The notes under the pieces were generated by a model. The model searched no databases. It worked only from the letters and a program-made list of their open reading frames with translations, and was not told the origin of the DNA. Positions 1 to 5,067 of a stretch of DNA of 5,067 bases are shown here, piece by piece. The stretch lies in NCBI GenBank assembly GCA_013812565.1, contig JACCTF010000395.1, forward strand, positions 1 to 5,067. The letters are read 5' to 3'. Made by a program: the position numbers and the translations under genes. Within the stretch, counting starts at the first letter, position 1. Each line of letters begins with the position of its first letter. Source of the stretch: Pyrinomonadaceae bacterium (GTDB lineage Bacteria > Acidobacteriota > Blastocatellia > Pyrinomonadales > Pyrinomonadaceae).

Positions 1-851
1 GTTGAAACGAAACCATGTTCCGTATGCGCGATGGCCCACGCCGGTAAGTGCGAAGCGGCCTCCAACAGTTCTTCAATAAAGCGTAGGTATTGATGTTTGC
101 TTTCAACAGGCGCACCAAGCCGTCCTATCTGCGCTCGCTCAAACTCATACCAGAAGTTATCCCCGTCGCGCACCCATTCCTCACGCCATGCGAGGGGAGA
201 AGCGCGACGCGCGTGGCTGCTGCCGCTGTGTACGGGCGATGGTGTTCGTAGAAAGAGGAGATCGGTGTGTTGTTCAGCAATAAATTCGCGGGCTTCTTTG
301 TTTGTGCTGGTGTTCTGTTGCGAGTTATCAATGGGCGGCGGCAGCGCTTCCCAAATACGACGAAACACACGCGTCAGCGGTTGACGTAAGTGTCGTGTTT
401 CTTCATCGAAAGAGAAAGCATAATCGCCGACCGCCAAGCCGAGCGTCAGCGCTAGCGAGCGTTTGATTCGACCATGCAACCGTTCGATGTTGCTGCGCAC
501 GTTATCGAACCACCACGCTTCGGGTTCGCTGAGCCAGCGCAGAAGCGCTTCGTTGCGCAACCTGTGCCCGGGAACATAAGCATCTTCGAGAATGCTTTCA
601 ACCTCAGCCTCAGTAAGCTGCTCAATGTTGTTTTCGACCGAAGCGACAGCCTTAGTGGAGGCCCACTGCCACGCATCGTTGGTTGCAACGCGCACGCCCC
701 AGCGCTTGAGGTGCGTGTCCAAGTTCAGCGCGCCCGCGAAAGGGTTCGCAATGGAATCGAACTTCAAACGACGCAGGACGCTCAGTTCAAAGGCAAGCCA
801 GCCGTTTGAGTCGGCGTGTGAGTAATCGTTCGGGAAGCTTTGTTTGCGCAT
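1..851 (-). CDS. D12-class DNA adenine methyltransferase-like protein, catalytic motif replaced (partial, runs off left edge)
   Basis: An uninterrupted minus-strand frame of 283 codons starts at ATG 849-851, has an in-frame TGA directly before the ATG, and reaches the left edge without a stop. Residues 36-43 (NPFAGALN) resemble motif I of D12-class N6-adenine methyltransferases (DPFAGSGN). The following KRWG..V and ND at 58-59 match the usual ND that ends the second strand of the SAM-binding fold, and ENN at 73-75 fits the helix after it. DLLFLRTPSP at 197-206 falls where the catalytic strand and DPPY (D-V-V-Y-L-D-P-P-Y) should be, and residues 258-283 resemble the later strand ending S-x-x-x-E-G-F. 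The N-terminal GSK/GGK motif is not seen. If the fold is right, the protein has lost motif IV and part of the cofactor site, so it may bind DNA or be inert rather than methylate. The frame is intact, so it is not obviously a pseudogene. No strong Shine-Dalgarno is visible. The fold assignment is inference from motif order; the open frame itself is certain. Confidence 0.6.
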   Translation of the reverse strand, partial: MRKQSFPNDYSHADSNGWLAFELSVLRRLKFDSIANPFAGALNLDTHLKRWGVRVATNDAWQWASTKAVASVENNIEQLTEAEVESILEDAYVPGHRLRNEALLRWLSEPEAWWFDNVRSNIERLHGRIKRSLALTLGLAVGDYAFSFDEETRHLRQPLTRVFRRIWEALPPPIDNSQQNTSTNKEAREFIAEQHTDLLFLRTPSPVHSGSSHARRASPLAWREEWVRDGDNFWYEFERAQIGRLGAPVESKHQYLRFIEELLEAASHLPAWAIAHTEHGFVS

Positions 852-881
852 TCAATCTACTTGTTAAAAGTGGCGAATAAG

Positions 882-944
882 AAAGTGCAAAGTTCAAGGT
901 CTAAGGTCGAAAGCCCGGACTTAGGACCTTGGATTTCTTAAGTC
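882..944. repeat. Degenerate heptad repeat array A with imperfect hairpin
   Basis: From 882 the sequence reads in 7-base units without a phase slip: AAAGTGC, AAAGTTC, then AAGGTCT, AAGGTCG, later GGACTTA, GGACCTT, GGATTTC. The first units are purine-led with GT at positions 4-5. The later ones turn toward the complement, so 896-908 can pair with 918-930 around a 9-base loop (11 pairs including 2 wobbles, plus a mismatch and mixed ends). The array lies just beyond the stop of the HD-GYP-like gene, so it could affect transcript ends, but no T-run follows on the minus strand. The rest of the 101-base spacer shows no convincing promoter for the gene at 1-851. Confidence 0.65.
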
Positions 945-952
945 GCTTGTCT

Positions 953-1561
953 TCACAGGCGGTGACGGCATGGAAGCGCGAGCAACGCACGCACAACGCG
1001 CGGATCAAATTCGATTCCCGAGTACTCGACGAGGTGCTGGCGGGTTTCTTCTTCGCTGCGTGCCGGGCGGAACGGGCGCTCTGCCGTGAGCGCGACATAT
1101 GCGTCGGCGGCGTGCAGGATTCGGGCCATCAACGGGTTTTGTTCACCGCGTAACGCATCCGGGTAGCCTGTGCCGTTCCACCATTCGTGATGCCAGCGAA
1201 CAAGCAGTTGCGCCGCGCGGTCCGCCCCAGCGCGCGCCGCTTCCTGTTCGCCGATCACGGGATGACGCGCTAAGTCTATGCGCTCAGCTTCTGTCAGCGC
1301 GTCCGCGCGCTTGATGTAAGAACGTTTCATCGCCAACTCGCCAAGATCATGAGCAAGCGCGGCGATACGCAACGAGGAAATATCTTCGCTTGCCAAGTCG
1401 AAGGAACGGGCGATCTCATCGGTCAATGAAGCCAGTCGCAAAGCGTGCGGGTGAGCATAAGCCTCAAACTCATCGGCCGCGGAAGCGAGTCGCGCGAAAG
1501 CTTCTTCCACCGCTTGAGTTGCACGCCCGTCGCTTGTTGATTCAAATCGAGTAAGTATCAT
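953..1561 (-). CDS. Stand-alone HD-GYP-like (HD superfamily) phosphohydrolase
   Basis: This 202-residue soluble protein has no signal peptide, membrane segment or receiver domain. The HD-GYP pattern is visible in order: H39 in the first helix (H-A-L-R-L), H71-D72 (HDLGE), H100 (HPVIGE), H124-H125-E126 followed by WWNGTGYPD with GYP at 132-134, D153 (HAADAY), RPFR at 162-165 and the closing G..FDP..V at 181-189. HD-GYP proteins are metal-dependent phosphodiesterases that usually linearise cyclic-di-GMP. All the His and Asp ligands expected for a two-metal site are present, so activity is plausible. One departure is E75 in place of the conserved Lys of HDxGK. ATG at 1561 is chosen as the start. 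A TTG 19 codons upstream (1618) would place the N-terminus inside a heptad repeat, and the added residues resemble no domain. The gene lies 136 bases beyond the DnaJ-family gene on the same strand, so co-transcription is possible but not shown. The substrate could be another nucleotide. Confidence 0.85.
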   Translation of the reverse strand: MILTRFESTSDGRATQAVEEAFARLASAADEFEAYAHPHALRLASLTDEIARSFDLASEDISSLRIAALAHDLGELAMKRSYIKRADALTEAERIDLARHPVIGEQEAARAGADRAAQLLVRWHHEWWNGTGYPDALRGEQNPLMARILHAADAYVALTAERPFRPARSEEETRQHLVEYSGIEFDPRVVRALLALPCRHRL

Positions 1562-1589
1562 GCCTTGCTTGATAAATGTACTGGTCAGC

Positions 1590-1694
1590 AGTGACGAATA
1601 AACAGTGACAAGTGACAAGCAAGACTAAGGTAGAAAGCCGATCATCCTGCTTCTACTGCTGCCTACTGCCTTGTCACTCGTTGCTTCTGAGTAT
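1590..1694. repeat. Degenerate heptad repeat array B, palindromic
   Basis: Fifteen 7-base units can be laid end to end without changing phase. The left half holds AGTGACG, AGTGACA, AGTGACA and AGAAAGC. The right half is pyrimidine-rich: CCTGCTT, CTACTGC, TGCCTAC, TGCCTTG, TCACTCG. Nine bases at 1611-1619 (AGTGACAAG) are the exact reverse complement of 1670-1678. Inside them GTAGAAAGC (1630-1638) pairs with GCTTCTAC (1649-1656) with one bulged base, so a long two-part hairpin is possible. It starts 3 bases beyond the stop of the PATAN-DnaJ-TPR gene and fills most of the spacer before the HD-GYP-like gene. I see no good promoter for the latter here. Confidence 0.7.
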
Positions 1695-1697
1695 TTA

Positions 1698-3284
1698 CTA
1701 CGATGAGCCGATCTTTGACCGGCTTCGCAAATTGTTGAGCAAGCGATGTGCTGTCGCATGGTGCGGATCAACGGCCAGGGCGCGCTCTAGTTCGCCTTCG
1801 GCGCGTCGCTGCAAACCGATGCTGAGATAAAGCTCAGCGAGCATCACACGGTAAGAGGCGTTGCGCGGGTCCAGAGCAATCGCTGCTAGAAATTCCGCTT
1901 CCGCCTGGCGGCGCGTGCGCGCATCATGGGCCAGCGCCTGACCGTAAGTTGCACGGTAACGCGGCTGCTTAGGATCGATTTGCACCGCTGCGCTCAAGTG
2001 TGTTGCCGCTTGTTGGTGATTGCCTTGTTTAAGAATCGTTAAGCCTTGACGAAAGCTCTCTTCAGCCTTCGTTGATATGGAAGTCGCACCGGCATGTGTC
2101 ACATCCGCCGCGGCTTTGGCAACATCACTGTTCGAAGGTTTTGCTGCTCCAGAGTCGAAGTGCTTAGACGGAAAGGAAGCAGCGGATGTTGGTGCTTCCT
2201 TGTTGAGCTTCGCATCATATGCCGCGCGTTGTGTTTCATCCTTCAGCCTTTCGTAAGCTTGAGTGATCTGCGCAAATGCCGATTCGATGCTACGCATTTG
2301 TACATCAGCGCTGCGATGAAAACGGTCGGGGTGAAAACGCTTCGCCAGCGCATAGTAGGCGAGCTTGATCTCATTTGAAGAAGCACTGACATTCACTCCG
2401 AGCACTTCATACAGATTCGCGCTGCGAGCGCGAGCGAATAGTTGGTCAAGATCGGCTTGCTGATCATCGCTGCTGCCGTCTTGATCCTTAGAGGTCGGCT
2501 GTGTGCCCGCCCCCCGATGTTGTTCGCCCGACACTGATCCGCTTGGTTCGCCCTGCGCTAAGCTCTCTGTTGATAACGCACGCGGCCAAATTTCACACTG
2601 AACGCCGTCACCCTGAACAAAGCCGCCGAGCACGAGCGCGTAAATGGCCCGTTGCGCTTCGGCCAGGGGCAGCCCGCTGACAAGGACAAGGTCGCCGATG
2701 TTAATCGACGCATCGAGACGTGAAAGCACAAAGCCTTCGCTTGGTAGAAGGTCTACGCCAGCGGGCGCTTCGCCGACAGGCAGCAGTTTCACCGCGTCAT
2801 TCGTAAACCGAGCGGCGACAAACTCCGGCGGCAAGCGTCGTGCGCTCTCGATCAGCAGTGGCGGCAGAGCAACCATCACGCGCCCGTCCTGGGCCATACG
2901 CGCGCGGGCTTCATACGTCCACTCGCCATCAGTCCACAGCAGCAGAGGGCAAATCACATCCGTCGCTTGACGCGCACGCAGTTCCTCTAGCTCCTCAGAG
3001 CTTAGCGCATTTATCCTGACAAGCATTGCACCTAGTTCTTGATCCGAGATGCCTTCACGTAATGTGACAGCTAACTTGTCTTCCGGGAGGACATTCCAAC
3101 GTCGCAAACATTCGCCAAAGCGGTGTGCGCGCAGGTTGGTGCCGGCCAAGGCGATCTCCCCGTGGTCGAAGCGGATCACGGCCTTAACGCGCTCGTGTGT
3201 TAGATGGAGGGCGCCCGACAATGTTGCGGTTCGAATTTCGTAGATGAGTTCAGCGAGCGGATGCTCGCGCAAAGTACCTTTCAT
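1698..3284 (-). CDS. PATAN/DUF4388 - DnaJ J-domain - TPR adaptor protein
   Basis: This 528-residue soluble protein has three parts. Residues 1 to about 150 open with MKGTLREHPLAELIYEI and run through IRFDHGEIALA, the pattern of PATAN/DUF4388 domains found in bacterial regulatory proteins. A second, less clear region reaches about 232, followed by a Ser/Gln/Gly/Asp-rich linker (about 236-278). Residues 289-360 form a J-domain (LYEVLGV ... HPD at 318-320 ... AYERLKDETQRAAYD), the module that stimulates Hsp70 ATPase; the essential HPD is intact. It lacks the Gly/Phe region and zinc centre of true DnaJ. After another low-complexity linker come about three TPRs (406-439, 440-473, 475-510, each with D-P near its end), expected to bind proteins. 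ATG 3284 is preferred over GTG 3320 because it begins the domain and because a TATGAT box at 3323-3328 would start RNA downstream of 3320. No Shine-Dalgarno is visible; a small hairpin (3294-3313) lies in the leader. It is probably a signalling adaptor that recruits DnaK; its partners are unknown. Confidence 0.88.
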   Translation of the reverse strand: MKGTLREHPLAELIYEIRTATLSGALHLTHERVKAVIRFDHGEIALAGTNLRAHRFGECLRRWNVLPEDKLAVTLREGISDQELGAMLVRINALSSEELEELRARQATDVICPLLLWTDGEWTYEARARMAQDGRVMVALPPLLIESARRLPPEFVAARFTNDAVKLLPVGEAPAGVDLLPSEGFVLSRLDASINIGDLVLVSGLPLAEAQRAIYALVLGGFVQGDGVQCEIWPRALSTESLAQGEPSGSVSGEQHRGAGTQPTSKDQDGSSDDQQADLDQLFARARSANLYEVLGVNVSASSNEIKLAYYALAKRFHPDRFHRSADVQMRSIESAFAQITQAYERLKDETQRAAYDAKLNKEAPTSAASFPSKHFDSGAAKPSNSDVAKAAADVTHAGATSISTKAEESFRQGLTILKQGNHQQAATHLSAAVQIDPKQPRYRATYGQALAHDARTRRQAEAEFLAAIALDPRNASYRVMLAELYLSIGLQRRAEGELERALAVDPHHATAHRLLNNLRSRSKIGSS

Positions 3285-3322
3285 GTGGGAGAACAGAAGG
3301 GCGACACCCTCTGTAAGCACGC

Positions 3323-3352
3323 ATCATAACGCACCGGCAGGCGATTTGAGAA
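3323..3352 (-). promoter_or_regulatory. Candidate sigma70 promoter for the PATAN-DnaJ-TPR gene
   Basis: On the minus strand TATGAT (3323-3328) is one base from the -10 consensus. TTCTCA (3347-3352), 18 bases upstream, is a weak -35 matching four of six positions. RNA would start near 3316, leaving a leader of about 30 bases before ATG 3284. The leader can form a short hairpin at 3294-3313 (CAGA-GGG pairing with CCC-TCTG around one bulge). The -10 is good and the -35 is poor. Confidence 0.45.
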
Positions 3353-3378
3353 CCGGCTTCTTCTGCCGTGTGCCTGCC
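3336..3378. promoter_or_regulatory. Inverted repeat between divergent promoters, possible operator
   Basis: GGCAGGC (3336-3342) and GCCTGCC (3372-3378) are exact reverse complements separated by 29 bases. Between them CGGC and GCCG bracket a small inner stem (about 3354-3368). A related AGGCTGCCT palindrome (3401-3409) lies between the -35 and -10 of the kinase promoter. The left arm lies in the minus-strand promoter spacer and the right arm just upstream of the plus-strand -35, so one regulator could touch both promoters. The repeats are short and the role is inference. Confidence 0.35.
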
Positions 3379-3387
3379 ATAGACTGA

Positions 3388-3416
3388 TTGACACTCGCAT
3401 AGGCTGCCTCTATATT
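3388..3416 (+). promoter_or_regulatory. Strong sigma70 promoter of the sensor kinase gene
   Basis: TTGACA (3388-3393) is a perfect -35, followed by a 17-base spacer and TATATT (3411-3416), one base from the -10 consensus. RNA is expected to start near 3423, giving an untranslated leader of about 80 bases before ATG 3502. This makes the in-frame TTG at 3415 unusable as a start, since it lies within the -10. Confidence 0.75.
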
Positions 3417-3444
3417 GCGGGAAACCCTAACTTCTAAAACAAAC

Positions 3445-3457
3445 GTCGGTGTCCGAC
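3445..3457 (+). other. Small stem-loop in the kinase mRNA leader
   Basis: GTCGG (3445-3449) and CCGAC (3453-3457) form a perfect 5-bp stem with a TGT loop in the predicted 5' leader. No known riboswitch is recognised and there is no T-run, so it is not a terminator. It may be incidental. Confidence 0.3.
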
Positions 3458-3501
3458 CTTACCGCAAAGACCATATCCAGTTCTCCGAAGTGAGTTACAG
3501 A

Positions 3502-4854
3502 ATGAACACCGTGGCGGCAAACTTATACAAAGCGAACACAGGCGCAGTAGCACCGCCGACGAGCGAACTGGCTGCGCTGAGCGCAGAGATCGTTGACCTC
3601 TTCTGCACACAGGCTTTCTCGCCCGAGGAACTCAATACCGAAGCAGCGGTATGCGAAGCCTTCGCAAACATTCTGTTGCGCCATTGGGAACTGTGTTGCA
3701 TCGCGACCTTTCTTCAAGACGATGGACACTTGCGTGAAAGCGCGATCTATACGCGCAAGCAGATCGACAGTGAGAGGGCACGTCAAGCCGCCCGGTTGCT
3801 GGCCGTGCGCGTCGAACGCGAAGGGGGCGAGCAGCAGGTATGGCTGGATGAAGCGGACGGCCGCAAGGAGATGGCGGAGATGCGCTGCGCCTTTGTCGAG
3901 GCGGATTTGCGAGCCGGCATCGCCGTTCCCATTCATGCGCGCGGTCAACTCGTCGGCGCACACGTCGCGCTCGCGGCTTTTCCTGACCGCTTGCATGCCG
4001 CGTTGCGTGGAGTTCGTTTTGTCGCCGCGCCAATCGTGATTGCCATCGGCAACGCACGGCGTGCCAGCGCCGTACGCGAGCAGCGCAAACATATCGAGCA
4101 CTTGGTTGAAGAACTTCAAAGGCACAGCGCGGCACTTGAAGAAGCTAATCGCGAGTTGCAGCGCGTGGCGCGTTACCGCTCGCTTTTTCTCGCCCGGATG
4201 TCGCATGAACTACGTACACCGCTGACTTCAATGTTGGGCTTTGCGGAGATTCTGCTTGATCAAGAAAACTTGAATGATGATCAGCAACGTTTCTGTGAAA
4301 AGATTCAAGCCTCCGGGTTGCAACTGCAAGCAAGCCTCAATCAGCTTGTCGATCTATCGAGGCTTGAAGCCGGACAGACGGAACTCTTTCTTCACGAGTT
4401 TTCGTTGAAAGAAACCTTGCGCGATTCGTGCGCCGCCGTCCGCCGGATAGCCCAGAAACATGGTGTCAAAATTGATTGCATCTCGGCACTGGAATTCGGC
4501 TCGGTCGTGTCCGATGAAGGCAAGCTGCGGCAGGTGCTCTACAACTTTCTCGCATATGCGATCAGCCGCAGCCCTGTCGGAGCATCCGTGACGGTTCGCG
4601 TTGAAATAATAGAGCCGAGCCACTTCTCAATCCAGATATGCGATCAGGGCGAACCGCTTATCGACCTGGCACATCTGTTCGAACCGGTCGAAACGGAGGC
4701 GCTGAACGAACGCGGAACCAACATGAACGAATTAGGCTTGAGCATCGCGCATCGCTTGGTACATGTGCTCGGCGGAAGCGTAGCGCTTGAAAGCCCTGAA
4801 TCGTGTGGGCTTAGTATCACAATCGAACTTCCCGTAAGCCCGACAGGAAGCTAA
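3502..4854 (+). CDS. Soluble GAF-domain hybrid-less sensor histidine kinase with divergent ATP-binding boxes
   Basis: The 450-residue protein has no membrane segment or signal peptide, so it should sense in the cytoplasm. Residues about 25-185 read as a GAF sensory domain (EAVCEAFANILLRHW ... AGIAVPIHARGQLVGAHVAL). A charged coiled coil follows at about 190-225, then a HisKA domain at 226-292 with the phosphoacceptor H235 in SHELRTP, and a HATPase domain at about 335-445. The ATP-lid motifs are unusual. The N box reads N348-F-L-A-Y352, with Tyr where the magnesium-binding Asn is expected. G1 reads D381-Q-G-E-P385 instead of DxGxG. G2 reads E-L-G-L (410-413) instead of G-L-G-L. It may therefore be a weak kinase, a phosphatase or a scaffold. 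ATG 3502 is chosen: GTGAG at 3490-3494 gives a modest ribosome site, and the promoter at 3388-3416 rules out the longer frame from TTG 3415. No response regulator is in view, so it is an orphan within this window. It is transcribed divergently from the PATAN-DnaJ-TPR gene. Confidence 0.9.
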   Translation: MNTVAANLYKANTGAVAPPTSELAALSAEIVDLFCTQAFSPEELNTEAAVCEAFANILLRHWELCCIATFLQDDGHLRESAIYTRKQIDSERARQAARLLAVRVEREGGEQQVWLDEADGRKEMAEMRCAFVEADLRAGIAVPIHARGQLVGAHVALAAFPDRLHAALRGVRFVAAPIVIAIGNARRASAVREQRKHIEHLVEELQRHSAALEEANRELQRVARYRSLFLARMSHELRTPLTSMLGFAEILLDQENLNDDQQRFCEKIQASGLQLQASLNQLVDLSRLEAGQTELFLHEFSLKETLRDSCAAVRRIAQKHGVKIDCISALEFGSVVSDEGKLRQVLYNFLAYAISRSPVGASVTVRVEIIEPSHFSIQICDQGEPLIDLAHLFEPVETEALNERGTNMNELGLSIAHRLVHVLGGSVALESPESCGLSITIELPVSPTGS

Positions 4855-4864
4855 AAGCGTCTGA

Positions 4865-4948
4865 GAGTACGGGGTTCGAGGTTCGGAGTACGGAGTGTGA
4901 AGTTAACTTGGCGCCGCCCGCGTTCTATCTTCTTAACTCCGAACTCGT
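4865..4948. repeat. Degenerate heptad repeat array C with hairpin, after the kinase gene
   Basis: Units of 7 bases run in phase from 4865: GAGTACG, GGGTTCG, AGGTTCG, GAGTACG, GAGTGTG. After a GC-rich centre (GGCGCCGCCCGCG) come complementary units AACTCCG and AACTCGT. CGAGGTTCGGAG (4877-4888) pairs with CTCCGAACTCG (4937-4947) over 11 bp with one bulged G. AAGTTAACTT (4900-4909) inside it is a perfect 10-base palindrome. The array begins 10 bases after the kinase stop. A run of five T occurs at 4963-4967, about 15 bases past the stem, so it is not a textbook terminator, though it may still affect the mRNA 3' end. Confidence 0.7.
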
Positions 4949-4989
4949 TGGAATCGTCTTGATTTTTCGAAGCACATCCCTTTTAACTT

Positions 4990-4996
4990 AAGGAGA
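4990..4996 (+). promoter_or_regulatory. Shine-Dalgarno of the right-edge gene
   Basis: AAGGAGA is the strongest ribosome-binding sequence in the window. It lies 14 bases before ATG 5011 and 11 before the in-frame TTG 5008, a long spacing that leaves the exact start open. No clear promoter is seen between array C and this site. Confidence 0.6.
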
Positions 4997-5010
4997 AGCA
5001 AGTTTATTTG

Positions 5011-5067
5011 ATGTCGAGTCTCACTTGGCCGCTTGAGGAAAGAGCTAACTCACCGGGGATTATTGTG
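5011..5067 (+). CDS. Start of an unidentified gene (partial, runs off right edge)
   Basis: The frame opens at ATG 5011 and stays open for 19 codons to the edge (MSSLTWPLEERANSPGIIV). It is supported mainly by the AAGGAGA sequence upstream. TTG 5008, immediately before the ATG and in frame, is an alternative start with better spacing. The 19 residues show no recognisable motif, so no function is proposed. It reads in the same direction as the kinase but is separated by 156 bases containing heptad array C, so it may be a separate transcription unit. Confidence 0.55.
   Translation, partial: MSSLTWPLEERANSPGIIV

Noticed and set aside
474..809. Plus-strand open frames opposite the D12-like gene
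   Set aside because: They overlap an open minus frame that carries ordered methyltransferase-like motifs, and they show no domain or ribosome site.
882..944. Heptad arrays as CRISPR or classic intrinsic terminators
   Set aside because: The units are only 7 bases with no spacers, and none of the hairpins is followed directly by a T-run in the direction of transcription.
1562..1618. Longer N-terminus for the HD-GYP-like protein from TTG 1618
   Set aside because: The added codons come from heptad array B, lack a ribosome site and add no recognisable domain; ATG 1561 is preferred.
3285..3320. Longer N-terminus for the J-domain protein from GTG 3320
   Set aside because: The -10 at 3323-3328 would start RNA downstream of this codon, and the PATAN-type domain begins at ATG 3284. 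It remains possible if another promoter is used.
3415..3501. Longer N-terminus for the sensor kinase from TTG 3415
   Set aside because: The TTG overlaps the -10 box of a near-perfect promoter, so it would not be transcribed; ATG 3502 has a modest ribosome site.
3523..4206. Long minus-strand open frame opposite the kinase gene (227 codons)
   Set aside because: It is antisense to well-matched GAF and HisKA coding sequence, has no recognisable motif, and is Cys/Arg-rich as expected for a shadow frame.
4959..4989. Promoter for the right-edge gene (TTGATT ... TAACTT)
   Set aside because: The -10 match is poor, the spacing is 19, and RNA would start at or after the Shine-Dalgarno.

Overview
The window carries four protein-coding genes and the first codons of a fifth. 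They look like accessory signalling genes from a free-living bacterium with GC in the mid-50s by eye. The joining of a PATAN/DUF4388 domain to a J-domain and TPRs in one soluble protein, together with a stand-alone HD-GYP-like protein and a soluble GAF histidine kinase, fits Acidobacteriota (for example Blastocatellia) or Myxococcota/Desulfobacterota. I lean to Acidobacteriota, but this is inference and nothing here fixes the taxon.

Layout. Three genes lie on the minus strand. From right to left they are the PATAN/DUF4388-DnaJ-TPR protein (1698-3284), the HD-GYP-like phosphohydrolase-fold protein (953-1561), and an unstopped frame (1-851, continuing beyond the left edge) that resembles a D12-class DNA adenine methyltransferase whose catalytic motif has been replaced. 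A divergent promoter region (about 3285-3501) separates them from a plus-strand soluble GAF-HisKA-HATPase sensor kinase (3502-4854). At the right edge a new plus-strand gene begins at 5011 behind a clear Shine-Dalgarno. There are no tRNAs, rRNAs, transposases or CRISPR arrays.

Starts. Three reading frames can be extended to upstream TTG or GTG codons (1618, 3320, 3415). These extensions lie in a repeat, beyond a predicted transcription start, or inside a -10 box. The ATG starts at 1561, 3284 and 3502 are preferred.

Most notable signals. (1) The three spacers that follow gene 3' ends (852-952, 1562-1697, 4855-5010) each hold a degenerate tandem array with a 7-base period. Each is purine-rich in its first half and turns into rough reverse complement in its second, so it can fold on itself. 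The divergent promoter spacer has no such array. This looks like a dispersed heptad-based intergenic repeat family. (2) Two of the proteins appear to have lost canonical active-site residues while keeping intact frames. The D12-like protein has RTPS where DPPY is expected. The kinase keeps its phosphoacceptor His but departs from consensus in the N, G1 and G2 boxes. (3) The plus-strand kinase promoter is nearly perfect (TTGACA-17-TATATT) with short palindromes around it.

How the genes may work together. The kinase has no receiver partner here and may act as a sensory or scaffold protein. The PATAN/J/TPR protein is a likely adaptor, and the HD-GYP-like protein a possible nucleotide phosphodiesterase. 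A shared pathway is suggested only by proximity and by the divergent control region.
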